NCBI RefSeq assembly: GCF_910592395.1
Contig: NC_088318.1
Location: 6,718,756-6,782,755 of the forward strand
Direction: 5' to 3'
Length of the DNA stretch: 64,000 nt
Source: Lineus longissimus
Lineage: Eukaryota > Nemertea > Pilidiophora > Heteronemertea > Lineidae
Shown in pieces: positions 42,144-52,171 of the stretch. Below the pieces are notes generated by a model. It had not been told where the DNA came from. It did no database searches and saw only the letters and a list, made by a program, of their open reading frames with translations. The position numbers were made by a program, and so were the translations under genes. The number at the start of each line of letters is the position of its first letter. Position 1 is the stretch's first letter.

Positions 42144-42585
42144 CTGCAACAAAGAGTGTCAAGATATACAAATGCTAGCATACTGCAGGGCCAGGAATTG
42201 TTAGCTGTGACCAAAATGGGTAAATTCACTAATTTTCAATAAGTAGCAAAATTCCTTACTTGCTACACAAATCTAATGGCTAACGACGAGAGTTGAAATT
42301 TCCATGTGTTTTACGTTCAGGTTTGCCTCCAGAATCATGAACAAACAAACATTCACAAACATTATCCAGTCTACAATGGTGTAAAGCATCTGCAACTCTC
42401 ACTAATTCATATCTCATCTGTAGGCGATTGAGTTTTAAAAACTATTCAAGACCTATTCACCTGCTCTCTCATCCTGAACCATCTCCAAGGCAATAAGGAC
42501 TTACAGTAATAGGAACTGTATACTTCAACCCAAAGCCCCACCTTGATTATGCTAGCAATATCAGTGAAAGTTATTATGATTTAGT

Positions 42586-43367
42586 TTAAAGGGAGGCTAG
42601 TATAGGAATAAATTGATGCAGCAAAATCAAATATTTTTTAAAACAAATACATACCAAGTTACATGACAAACAAATACTCTACACCAAGGATATGGTGAAT
42701 ATTCCTAGATACTGCAGAAAATTGCATTTAATAAGCAGTTTGCGGGGGTAGCCATGTTTGTTCAAATCTCCCGGGCGAATGACGTCATAGATGCAGTGGG
42801 GTTTTTTCATGGTAATTTTGAGACTGATCCCCTATAGGCATGATAGGCGAGTACTACTCGTTTCCAGACCTTTTTCTGCCCTGGTACCGTCACCATCATC
42901 AAGTTCACGTTCAGCCAGCTCTTCAGGTGTGTACTCTGGCTCAAACGCATAGGGATTTAGACCTGCTCGTTCTTCTGCTGATGCACGGTTGTAATCGAAG
43001 GATTTATTGCCGAACGTCGACGAAGAACCTGAAGAAATCGAAGAACTGTCATCTGTCATTTCGCTGTCATTCCAAGCATTCGCCATTGTTCGAACAGCTG
43101 ATTGTCACAATGGCTGCATCCATAACCATGACGTCTTTGGCTCTCCGTTTGGGAGGAGAGACCAGATTAAAATCCACCAAGATGGCGGCATACTTGATTC
43201 AAAAATAAGCAGTGACAAGTGGATTAAAATCATCCATTTCACTCATTAATGTTTGTTTATTTATAAAACCAAGAGCCACAGTTGTTGTTAAGAATACGCA
43301 GTTTACGTAGATGTTGAGGTTGTAACTGTTGGTCGAATGGGGAATCATTCCAATAGCCTCCCTTTAA
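42586..43367. mobile_element. TTAA-flanked TIR element (782 bp) in an MVD intron
   Basis: The ends are TTAAAGGGAGGCTA and TAGCCTCCCTTTAA. The TTAA at both edges is the duplication typical of piggyBac-like elements. No transposase is present. It contains the small ORF at 42832-43086. A block AAGATGGCGGC (43183-43193) resembles a YY1 site. Confidence 0.6.
42832..43086 (-). CDS. Small acidic ORF inside the TTAA element
   Basis: 85 codons from ATG at 43086: an acidic, serine-rich start (MTDDSSSISSGSSSTF) followed by NPYAFEPEYTPEELAERELDD. From memory, a PYxFEP motif after an acidic serine-rich start is seen at the N-terminus of P2X7-C-terminal-like proteins of corals and fish. The cysteine-rich domain that should follow was not found, so this may be a captured first exon. 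There is a possible donor (GACGGTACCA) near 42885. Confidence 0.35.
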   Translation of the reverse strand: MANAWNDSEMTDDSSSISSGSSSTFGNKSFDYNRASAEERAGLNPYAFEPEYTPEELAERELDDGDGTRAEKGLETSSTRLSCL

Positions 43368-43370
43368 GGA

Positions 43371-43497
43371 ATTGATACCTCACTATCGACATTGGTTCAA
43401 TGGTTGTCTCACCCAAACCACTCGGGTGGAGCTAAAATATTGGCCAAAACCGAGGCGGTTTGGGTGAGACAACCAGTACCGACAGTGAGGTATCAAT
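43371..43497. repeat. Foldback element related to 18454-18624
   Basis: Arms ATTGATACCTCACTATCGAC and GTACCGACAGTGAGGTATCAAT pair, with inner arms GGTTGTCTCACCCAAACC and GGTTTGGGTGAGACAACC. The centre ACTCGGGTGGAGCTAAAAT and the border TTTCTATTCTAAAATA are shared with the foldback at 18454-18624. Confidence 0.65.
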
Positions 43498-43922
43498 TTC
43501 TATTCTAAAATATCTCAAATTAAATATCGAATAATGTGGTTTTAAATGCTTTTGAAATACTTCCACATTTTGCACCAACCCAAGGGGTTTGGGCTAACTC
43601 ACCCAAACCTCTGTGGTGAAAACGAGGCTGTATATTATGACAATGAAATGTCCTCACTCGGGTGTTTAAGAATCTTCCACCATATTCAAAGTTATTCTGA
43701 GAGTCTGTCTTTTGAACAAGCCCACGTGCGAGTGTACAATCAGATGTTATATGTGCCAAGCAGGTGATCTTGGCTTTTCAGACAGACAGATGTGTTGATG
43801 TCATTGTCAAGAAAATAATTGCAGAAGACGTGGCTTGTAATAGACCATATGAATATTTTTCAGACCCATTTAGCAACAGCTTAAACGTCTGTGTCCAGTT
43901 ACCTGACAACAGGTCTCCAAAC

Positions 43923-44093
43923 CTTCATAGTGATATCAGCAAACGTTTCAAAGTCTCGCTTTGCAATTTCCTCCTTAATATCTCTCATCCCCTGTGGTAC
44001 AACATGCTCTGCTCGGTATGCAATCAAATCAGACGTTTCCACCGACCTCTGCATCCCTGATGTACTTCCTGTGACGTTTTTGTGGTCGCTCAC
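43923..44093 (-). CDS. MVD exon with the TGSTSGM helix
   Basis: 171 bp (57 codons, phase 0 to 0) between CCTTCTTTTAG and AAG-GTTTGG. The frame is clean: VSDHKNVTGSTSGMQRSVET, then YRAEHVV, RDFETFADITMK. This is one of the best conserved MVD segments. Confidence 0.88.
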
Positions 44094-44326
44094 CTAAAAG
44101 AAGGAAACAGCAACAGATCTATAAGTCCTGTATCAATCTTAGGAAAATTTACTGAAAGAATGACATGAATGAAATTTACACCTGCATACGCAAAAAACCA
44201 AGATGAATTTGCTCAAATGCAGTGCTTCAATGAATCATCTAAACAGATGCAATGGTTTCAGAGTTCAAATTAAAGAGTAAGTAGATTGGAGTACCTGCTC
44301 CTCATTACCTTAAAGAGTAAGTAGAA

Positions 44327-45233
44327 AGCATTTAAAATCGTTCGAATTACAGTTTACCCGTGAGACATTAACTTGATATATCACAACTGATCAAATTCAA
44401 ATTTCTGTGCCAAAATATTGCCAAAAGACCTATATTGGAGATTTAAATCGGCCATGTTTTGGAAAATGACGTCATACCATGTAAAATCCAAGAAGGACGT
44501 CCTCATGTTGCCGACGGGTCGGGTATTTGCAAAATTTACGCACCTCGGCGCAATAGAGGTCGATATGACGTAACATACAGTTTTGTGACGTCATACGATG
44601 TAAATGGCAACCTCCATGGACCAGTGCGGTTTTTTGGCGGGAATTGCCAGCCAATGTAAATGGGCCCATAGAAGTCATATACGACCTGATATCCGATCGG
44701 AAATTTCTGGGTCGTTTTAAATGCTCACAGTGACTACATTAATGAAAAGCAGTGTGGCTCCGATCTTCTTACTTTTTAACTACAGTGAGCATTTAAAACG
44801 ACACAGAAACTTCTGAGCGGATATCAGGTTGCGTATGTCTACTATCGGCCCATTTATGTTAGGCTGGCAATTCCTGCCAAAAAGCCTGCACTGGTTCATG
44901 GAAGCTGATATTTACATGTTGCGACGTCACAAGATTGTTTATTGCGTCATAACGACCACGGTTGAGGCGAAGTGTGTCATTTCCGTAGTTGCCCGACCGT
45001 CGGTGACTCCATGACATCCTTCTTAAATTTTACATGGTATGACGTCATTTTCGCCAACATGGCCAACGTATGTTTTTGGCACCAAGATGTTTGTCCCCGG
45101 AATGGCCGATTTTAAAGCCTGATGTACTTGACTAATTATTTCACGCAATATTTATGCACAGAAATTTAGTGAGTTTTGATTTATCTCCCTGGCGTCTCAC
45201 AAGTAAACTGTAATTCGAAATATTTTAAATGCT
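44327..45233. mobile_element. 0.9-kb foldback element rich in TGACGTCA
   Basis: The outer ends AGCATTTAAAATCGTTCGAA...CAGTTTACCCGTGAGAC and their complement close at 45233. The two arms of about 430 bp are imperfect complements. The centre is near 44750 with TCACAGTGACTACATTAATG opposite its complement. Palindromic CRE-type TGACGTCA or close variants occur at about 44467, 44585, 44920 and 45043. No coding sequence. It lies in the intron between MVD exons 43923-44093 and 45892-46036. Confidence 0.75.
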
Positions 45234-45891
45234 ATACACTGACACTTTAAAAAGAATCATTTGGTAGTATGCTGACTTTTAGCAGAATCGTTTGGCTGTA
45301 AAAAGTCAGTATCACACTTCGACGTGTCTAGTAATTTCCAACATGAACATAACATACAATAAAACATAATACAAGTTCACAACCAGACACCTTCATCACA
45401 ACAACACCAGAGTGAGTACCAATATATCAGGTTTCAGCCTCTACATACTCCATGGGTAAGGCATAACATGGAAAAATACCCAGCTGCAAATGCACAGTGA
45501 CGCATCACATTCATGATGTCACTACCTCTGGTACATGTATGCGCATAAGCTTTGTTTGAAAACTAAATGCATGCAGAGCTAATGTGCATCATCAAGAGGT
45601 ATGGACTTCATAGTTGGCTTCTTTGAGTCATATCTTAGCTATAAGACAATTATAAACCCTAATTGTCAGGATCCTATCCAGTTTGACTCTGGATGAATTT
45701 AATTCAGTCAATTCAATAGAGGCCCTCACACCAGACGGCGGAAACTACTGCTGGACACAACTAACAAGCAGCAAACAAAAGACTGCATGGTAGCACACCG
45801 CATGTTCTTTCAATCGTTGTGCCTATATTTAGGTTTGTTTGGGCCAGCAGTGGTTTATGCCGCCTGGTGTAAAAGGGTCTTTTCGACCTAC
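45234..45891 (-). other. Rest of an MVD intron
   Basis: A short hairpin (AGTATGCTGACTTTT ... AAAAAGTCAGTAT, about 45265-45310). Nothing else recognised. Confidence 0.4.
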
Positions 45892-46036
45892 AACTAGAAT
45901 GAGTGTCCTCATCTCTGGCCAGTGTGATTCTGGAAAGCACTGGACAGCCACCGAATCCGACCCATCAGGCTCACTTCCTTTTGTCCATTCAACAAATCCT
46001 CCAAACATGCTGCGACATGCACTGCCTGAGCCTTGT
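45892..46036 (-). CDS. MVD exon with the GSGSACRS motif
   Basis: 145 bp. The frame reads [20 protein letters not shown] then [15 protein letters not shown]. The serines and arginine of GSGSACRS line the active site in the family. The acceptor must be the AG two bases downstream of the apparent CAG (TTGCAGAG) to keep phase with the upstream exon; the donor is GTT-GTAGGT, weaker than consensus. Confidence 0.87.
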
Positions 46037-46518
46037 CTCTGCAAGCAAAGAATCGAGTCAATATAAAATATGGCCCAGCAAGAAGGAAAGAGGCATCTAA
46101 AGATCTCTTTTGCAATTTAAACAGTCCATGTGTTGCTTTTGACTTATGAGCAGCTGCTCTTCACATGTCCACTACAACACATCCAAAAGATGGTATTCCA
46201 GAATTTTTAAACTGAGTTGCATGCCAACTCTGAAGACAGCTCTGAAATAAAACACTGAGACACCTCTGCATCTTAAACGTTTTATTATTCAGCATATCCC
46301 CCTGCAAATAAGTCATTGGTGAAAATCAAACAATTAAAAAGTTCAAACTTGTAAATACATGTATCTCAAACTAACAGCAAAACTGGCTGATCTTGCCTAA
46401 ATTCAACACTCTCGACAAATAGCCAATTAAGAATGGCACATCTTTTTATTTAACTGAACACAGTTGTTTAGAACAAGCTCAATTGAGATGGAATGACTCT
46501 GAGGAACATATTACTTAC

Positions 46519-46677
46519 CTTGCCAAGTATGAGACATTCTCTTTAACACCAAGCAGCTTCGCAAGTGATGCAACAAGGCAAGCGTAGCCTGCAGCAGATG
46601 AGGCTAGACCTGCAGCAGTTGGGGAGTTATTCTTTGAACAGATATGCACTTTCCAAGTTACCATCTTCGACAAGATA
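46519..46677 (-). CDS. MVD exon with the GHMP phosphate-binding loop
   Basis: 159 bp, ending GGCAAG-GTAAGT. The frame holds [20 protein letters not shown] then [20 protein letters not shown]. The start is uncertain: AATGTGACAG at 46678 was chosen. No upstream exon could be recognised. Confidence 0.82.
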
Positions 46678-47426
46678 CTGTCACATTGTGGGGTCGTTTT
46701 CTAGCATGTATCCTTACTGAAAATCAACGAGAAAGGTTACCTAGTTTGCTAGCAACTCTTCCAATTATCAGATATAATTTTTGTTTGATTTTAATCATAT
46801 ATGAATTGCGGTCGAGGCCATGCCGCCTGGTGTTTTAGGAATACTTACTTGACTGTTAAAAAATCCTATGGTCTATCACCTTTCTCGAGTACACGAAAAT
46901 CTCTAGGTGAAAATCATTTTTCATCAACTCTATGCATAATCCACTCCATTTTGCACCTTGGAAACTACCGTAATTGTGAGAACAAGTCCATTTCAAGTGT
47001 TCCACCCACGCAATGGTAATTTGAAAAAGGTGAATTTTAAGCTCATTACCGCGATTCACTTGGTAAATCATGTAACTCAAAACTGCCCGCAAGTTCGATA
47101 ATATCTGACCATGGACGATTCGAAGGACCATGCTGGTATGGGTGTAGGCGAAATGGGGATACACCGCTGGTATCTCTGCTACATTGTGGTTGCGAATAGG
47201 TAATTCATTTCTTACCATTGGGATGCTAACACAATATTATTATTAAACTGGCAGATCACATCAAGACATTCAGTACACTGATCAACACAGACAAAAATAA
47301 GGATGCATAACCTATCGGGTGTACGAATCAACAATGTTAAAACAAGTTTTTCCCCACTAATCTTGAATTTTGACGAAGTTTGTTTGGGTTCTGACCAATC
47401 ATGCGTGATCCGCGACTTTTGGATTG
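46678..47426. other. No recognised features
   Basis: It should hold the 5' exons of MVD if present, but the expected N-terminal motif (VIKYWGK) was not found on either strand. Confidence 0.35.
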
Positions 47427-47556
47427 TTAAAGGGACAATATAGGCAGCAACTAGGCAGGAAGATAAAGTTACACAAAGCCACCAATAGCCACCAATATTA
47501 GTCACTCGAAGATGGCCAAATTAGCCCCTCTCCTCCTGCCTATAGTTCCCCTTTAA
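47427..47556. mobile_element. TTAA-flanked MITE (130 bp)
   Basis: The ends TTAAAGGGACAATATAGGCAG and CTGCCTATAGTTCCCCTTTAA are inverted with few mismatches, and the TTAA on both sides looks like the target duplication. No coding capacity. Confidence 0.65.
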
Positions 47557-47794
47557 AACTGAAACAAAGGGACTCAGTGACTTTAGGCCTAGTGCGAATT
47601 TGGCTTATGCCTTCTGACGCGTTCTGAATCTGACTCTGAGTGTGCGCATTTGTTTTGTTTGGCTCTGGTTTGTCTTTGTTGAAATCATCCATACAATGCA
47701 GCCTTGCATCTGCGACTTCATGACTTGCGGTCGATCTGACTTGCGTTCGCGGAGTACAACACTTCGGAACTTCAGTCCTGGATATGACGATTTA

Positions 47795-47946
47795 TGGTAT
47801 GGTTTGCGCATAACTCAAACAGACCAATCAGCTGCCATGACTAGTAACAAATGATGTGAATCATGCATTATCTGGTGCGCAATGCAGTGCTTTCTTTGAA
47901 AGAGATATGCGCAATAGGAGGTCATGTTAGCGCAAACCATACCATC
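47795..47946. repeat. Inverted repeat with short arms
   Basis: ATGGTATGGTTTGCGCATAA and TTAGCGCAAACCATACCAT flank about 110 bases that include an ACCAATCAG (CCAAT-type) motif. It could be a small foldback element. Confidence 0.5.
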
Positions 47947-48015
47947 AGCATCATCATCCACATCCGGGACCGAAGTGTCTTATCTTTGATTTCCTCTAGG
48001 GCCTAGTCAGGACTA

Positions 48016-48605
48016 GGCCTACATGTATTATTGTATCGCAGTGGATATTTTGCCGTGAACCGGTTGAGAGTTATTTTCGCCATTTTGCCACGCACTTCCG
48101 TTGGACATGTGCAGTTCGTGTTTTTCGGACTTAGCGTTTTTCCGTAATGCTGTTTGCCGGCAAGACTTGCCAGGGAGTCCAACTTACTTTTGATTGGGTC
48201 AGTGACCAGAACTCTGCTGCGGTTCATATTTTCGGCCACCTTTGATGCATGTGAACCGCAACTCATAGTACTTGATCTCGTCATTTTCCGGCAGATGCAT
48301 CACTCCATCAGTCTTTTCCAGGCAGCAGTAATTGTCCTCGAATCTCGCCGCCAGTATGATATATGCTGCTCTTCTCTTTTTCTAAAGCTCTCATTGCGAT
48401 CTGAACGTTGTGAAATGAGGAAAATTCGTCCCCGATCGAGCATGTCGAGAGTGAGATCGTCAACACGGCGGACAAATCTGAAAAAATGCTAAGTCTGAAA
48501 AACGCAAACTGCGCATGTCCAACGGAAGTGCACGGCAAAATAGTGAAAATAACACAACCGGTTCACGGCAAAATATCCACTGCTTAATTGTAACAATGTA
48601 GGCCC
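48016..48605. mobile_element. Foldback/TIR element of about 590 bp with an internal open region
   Basis: Arms of about 115-130 bp (48016-48145 and 48489-48605) are near-perfect complements: GTGGATATTTTGCCGTGAAC...CGGTTG and ACTTCCGTTGGACATG recur inverted. The unique centre has minus-strand open frames, one of which gives [20 protein letters not shown]. This faintly recalls the zinc-binding start of FLYWCH/SWIM-type transposon proteins. A splice-donor-like AAAAGTAAGT is in the same part. Confidence 0.55.
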
Positions 48606-49284
48606 TATGTATTTTGTTACAAAATTTGGTTGTTACCCAGTGGTCAAATTTCCAATGTGATTTACGGGGTGTGTATCGTTTCTTTAGATACACATCAATT
48701 TGGCCTTTGGCCTTTTGTACCAATGACCTTTTTTGAGACACCCTGCAGTGCATAAGTCAGTGCTGCACGGGCCGGGCCTGCATGAAATCAAAATGTTTTT
48801 TGGGTCCGATACAAAACCTGCCAAAAAGAGCACAAATAACGTTGGGATGGCGCAAGTAAGTATCCTACAGATTCTATATCACTTACAATACTTAATTACA
48901 GAAATATTAACGGGAGCAGTGCATGTTACGAGGCATCTTTCCCTGGGCAAATATCTGATCGTACGATGCCCGCCATGATCAGGATATTTTCGTCTGCATG
49001 ACTTCCGGCGGAACTGAAATTGACCAATCAATGGATAAAAAAAGCCAAGATGTCAGTCCCAGGGTACTAAGCTTTCACTAATTTTTGTATTTCAGCAAGT
49101 GAATTCAGTGAAAAGTGTCCGAATTGAGAACAAGCATGCTCGCTAAGACAAAAAGTGACGGATTTTTGTTCGTATTGGCATGGACAGATGGAGCGAGGCA
49201 AAAAAGAGGGGGGCGTAACTCATTGTAACTGCCATGGTTTGGTACTTGCCAGGATCTGGCGCCTGCATTGATTGAGGAACTCGC
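48606..49284. other. No recognised features
   Basis: Unique-looking sequence without long open frames. Confidence 0.35.
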
Positions 49285-49705
49285 ATGTCCTTAGGTTACT
49301 GGTGCAAAGACTGTCTCCACTCTAGCTTCAGCAAAAAGGGTGATTACAATTACGATTTATCTATCCAGCGATTGAGGGACAACTCCAAGACCATCCCGAT
49401 GCTCCGGACAGCCGCTCGCCGGGAGGAGATCTTTCTGCGCAACACCCGACCAATAGTAGCACCAACGGGACATACGAAATTTCAAGAAGAACACCATGAT
49501 AAAGTTGACAGAAACGCCCACGCTATACTCGCGAAGTTCGGGGGATCAGAAAAAATGCCAGTTAATGTACCAGGGGATGGCAGCTGTTTATTTCATTCCG
49601 TATCGGTTTCGCTCAGCGGCAGTATACGGTCGAAGCAGTTACATACGTGTACGAACCACGATTGAGATGGTGAACAACAAGAAGTAGTATATGTCACTGC
49701 ATGAC
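49285..49705 (+). pseudogene. OTU-like cysteine protease fragment, frameshifted
   Basis: The first frame (49285-49665) encodes a basic region and then MPVNVPGDGSCLFHSVSVSL, the OTU pattern with D-G-x-C-L-F, in which the aspartate and cysteine are catalytic. The continuation in the next frame reads SSYIRVRTTIEMVNNK and, after a TAG, YMSLHDDD, matching the alpha-helix that follows the cysteine in OTU domains. One shift near 49610 and one stop disrupt it. The histidine block was not found. Similar OTU domains are common in transposon-linked genes, so it is not necessarily a host deubiquitinase. Confidence 0.55.
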
Positions 49706-50284
49706 GATGACAGTTTGGTTGTCTGAACAACAAAAATCACATGATCATGCTGAATGGTCTCGTCTGGTATTTCTATCTCATCAGTGACTTCTTTCATGTT
49801 GATCCGTAGTAAGTTCACATTCTTGGCAGTACGGTTATTAATGTCTGGCATGTCTTTTGCCGTCGTGTCCCATCGTTGTGACCTGTTTTGAGCAAGATAC
49901 CACTGTCACAACATTGGAACATCCTTTAAAAAGACAACTTTTTTCCAAAAATTGAAATTTTTTAATATTTGTCATGAATTAAAATTATTTCAAATTCCTA
50001 TTTCAGATTGACTGAAGACCACTGCGACTGCTGATTTGTCGAAGATTCGGTACCATTCAATTAAGAATTTTACGAGTTAATGAGCTTAACTTGAAGACAG
50101 TCTGCAAACAATTTGAAGACGAAATATATGGTAGGTTGTCTGTATCGGACGAAATTTAAAACCTCAATAGCTCGCTCAAATCAAGTAAATTTTTGATGAA
50201 ACTTGGTTATGTTAGTCAGGACATCTCAAATGCTTGGGAAAAGGCATATTTCATTGATATCTCAAGATGATCCCTCTTCATTGA
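49706..50284. other. No recognised features
   Basis: AT-rich sequence without genes. Confidence 0.35.
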
Positions 50285-50735
50285 GACAATACCACCAGTG
50301 AATATTCATAGGTTTGAGGGTCCAGGCCTATCATCAAGACGAGTGCATGTTTTTTAATAATCAAGTACATATTTGGAGAGGTATTGAAAAAATATTTGCT
50401 GTGACAAGTCTACAGTCTACAGATATAAATAAATTGTTTGGTAAAAAAATTAATTTTGAATTTTGACAACCTGGCCATAGGGGGCGTCATTCAAATTTGG
50501 AGTGAAAATGGCCAAAATGGGTAAAACTGTCCACTTGTGTCAAACTTGTCAATTTAAAAAAAAATTTCCGTGGTCAACTACCAGTTTATATCGCACCAGT
50601 TACTCCCAAGACTAACCCGTATATCATATCCAAATTTCAATTTCACAACCCCACGCAGTATTTGATGGGCGGGCATTTGAAATAACTGGAAATGGCTTGG
50701 AAAAATCAATGGTGGTCTTGTCTCTTTCCGAGACA
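50285..50735 (+). repeat. Dispersed repeat, copy 1
   Basis: Matches 55830-56240 in the same orientation with many differences. Common landmarks: CATATTTGGAGARGTATTGAAA, CAAGTCTACAG, TTTCCGTGRTCAACTACCAG and TTCACAACCCCACGCAGTAT. No open frame is shared, so it is a noncoding repeat of unknown class. Confidence 0.6.
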
Positions 50736-51190
50736 ATAGTGTCAATACCACCAATGAACAGATGAATATTCATTCGTTGAAATACCGGTTACAATGACTG
50801 CACACCGTGCAGTTTATCTATGTGAAAACATTGGATTGAAGTTCGAAGTTAGCAAACTCACTCTGTATAAAAGTGGAACATCTGACATTGGAGAGAGAAC
50901 GAATAAATCAGAGAACAAAAATGATGAATGTGAAGAAAGTATGTGTAGGTTATGCCCACCGGCCTGACTGCATTTTTCCTGGTAAGCTATCTCTATCTGT
51001 TGAAGTTGAAAGAAAATATCATTATATTGATTGAATTGACATTTGAAAGTTTTCTTACCGCGATGGCAACCTACCTAGTTTCTGCTGTTTGGGTCGGGAA
51101 TACCAGATGACTAGAAACCTGGAGCTCGGCACGAATTGCCCGGAGTTCCGGTTTTTGATTCTCCAGGGTGAAACTTTCCTTGAGTTGAGC

Positions 51191-51370
51191 TACAGTAGAA
51201 CCTCTCTATCAAGGACACCCTCGGGACTGACAAGTGTTGCCCTTAATAGAGAGGTGTCCTGATAAGAGAGGTCTAATTGAATGGAAACAACCACTTTGGG
51301 ACCACAACTATAAATAGAGAGGCCGGTTGTCCTTAATAGAGAGGTGTCTGCTAACAGACGTTCCACTGTA
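51191..51370. mobile_element. Tc1/mariner-like MITE (180 bp), copy 1
   Basis: The ends TACAGTAGAACCTCTCTAT and ACAGACGTTCCACTGTA are inverted, and TA is at both edges. The inside has AATAGAGAGGTGTCC repeated. It belongs to the same family as 58366-58547, where it lies in the opposite orientation. Confidence 0.7.
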
Positions 51371-51495
51371 TTTTATTCAAGACCTCTTGGGACTATGCAG
51401 AAATGTCCACATCAGCTTAGATTAGATACGGTAATTGATTCAAAGAATTTTGATTCTTAGGAGAAAAGGTTAAATTTTAATGACAGGGGATCAAT

Positions 51496-51720
51496 ACTTA
51501 AAGGCCTACGCCGTTCATTAAAAAAAAATTTGAATTTGTAATTGAATTTGAATACTTTCAATTTCGTAAATACATACTAAATATAATTTTCAGCATTGCC
51601 TTTGTGTAGACAGATATACAAATACTATCAAAACCAATTTTCAACAAATTCGTATTCATAATACATGTAACTGCAGTACGGCATTGTGTATTAGTGGATT
51701 TCTATTTAACTTGAGACAAG
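51496..51720 (+). repeat. Dispersed repeat, inverted partner of 56424-56625
   Basis: The end TGTGTATTAGTGGATTTCTA and the internal TACATACTAAATATAA and AGTATTTGTATA-type blocks recur in complement at 56424-56625. Confidence 0.55.
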
Positions 51721-51872
51721 TAATTACGAACGTGTGCCCCTTTAAAAGCATTCTTCCCTGTGTAATATAAGTCATGTTGAACCCTTTCTGCTCAACTTTA
51801 GACTTGTTAGAAATATGTTGTAGATTTACCATTTATGCCTACTAATTTTCATCTCTTATCAAATTGTTCCAG

Positions 51873-52171
51873 GGATCTGTACAAATGTGCCCGAGCATCT
51901 GGATTGGGTGACTTGCTACCCGCTAATCAGATTCCAGCGGTTGACAAAAAGACGTCAAGGACATCAGACGGAGTCGATGATGATAAGACAGTTCGAAACA
52001 GATGAGAATCTCCGTGATTTTGAAGATTCAGCTGAATCAAGTTCATCTGATTTACTAAACAGTCTTACTCATAATGATTCATGGTCATCGATAGTCAATC
52101 ATACATACAGAGAGGAGCCATTAGAAAAGATGGACAGTGAAGAAATTGACATGCTTAAACCTGTGATATGA
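51873..52171 (+). CDS. Terminal exon of an unrecognised gene
   Basis: TTATCAAATTGTTCCAG precedes an open frame of 98 codons ending at TGA 52169-52171. It opens ICTNVPEHLDWVTCYPLIRF, has a basic stretch (TKRRQGHQ) and then an acidic, serine-rich tail (FEDSAESSSSDLLNS) ending EEIDMLKPVI. It looks like the cytoplasmic tail of a larger host protein. No upstream exon was recognised, and it could belong to a retrocopy or decayed gene. Confidence 0.45.

Larger units (their letters stand above)
38675..46677 (-). pseudogene. Mevalonate diphosphate decarboxylase locus, apparently decaying
   Basis: Seven exons on the minus strand encode successive parts of MVD, the enzyme that decarboxylates mevalonate 5-diphosphate to isopentenyl diphosphate in an ATP-dependent step of the mevalonate pathway. 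Visible parts run from the GHMP-kinase-type loop ([20 protein letters not shown]) through GSGSACRS, the TGSTSGMQRSVETS helix and YTFDAGPNACIYT to the C-terminal GPGPQVLEN...GTDGMPL. The exon with the first 90 or so residues (the NIAVIKYWGK region) was not found. Splice sites are mostly good. Three defects are seen: TAA in place of the glutamine codon of the SNQFH motif (42132-42134), one extra base near 42040, and a frameshift near 39815-39838. The neighbouring CPPED1 exons are clean, which argues against generally poor sequence. An intact second MVD gene elsewhere is likely. Confidence 0.75.

Noticed and set aside
47642-47854. 70-codon ORF with several tryptophans
   Set aside because: It overlaps the inverted repeat at 47795-47946 and shows no family resemblance.
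46678-49284. MVD first exons
   Set aside because: I searched both strands by eye for the NIAVIKYWGK region and found no acceptable match; they may lie further away or be lost.
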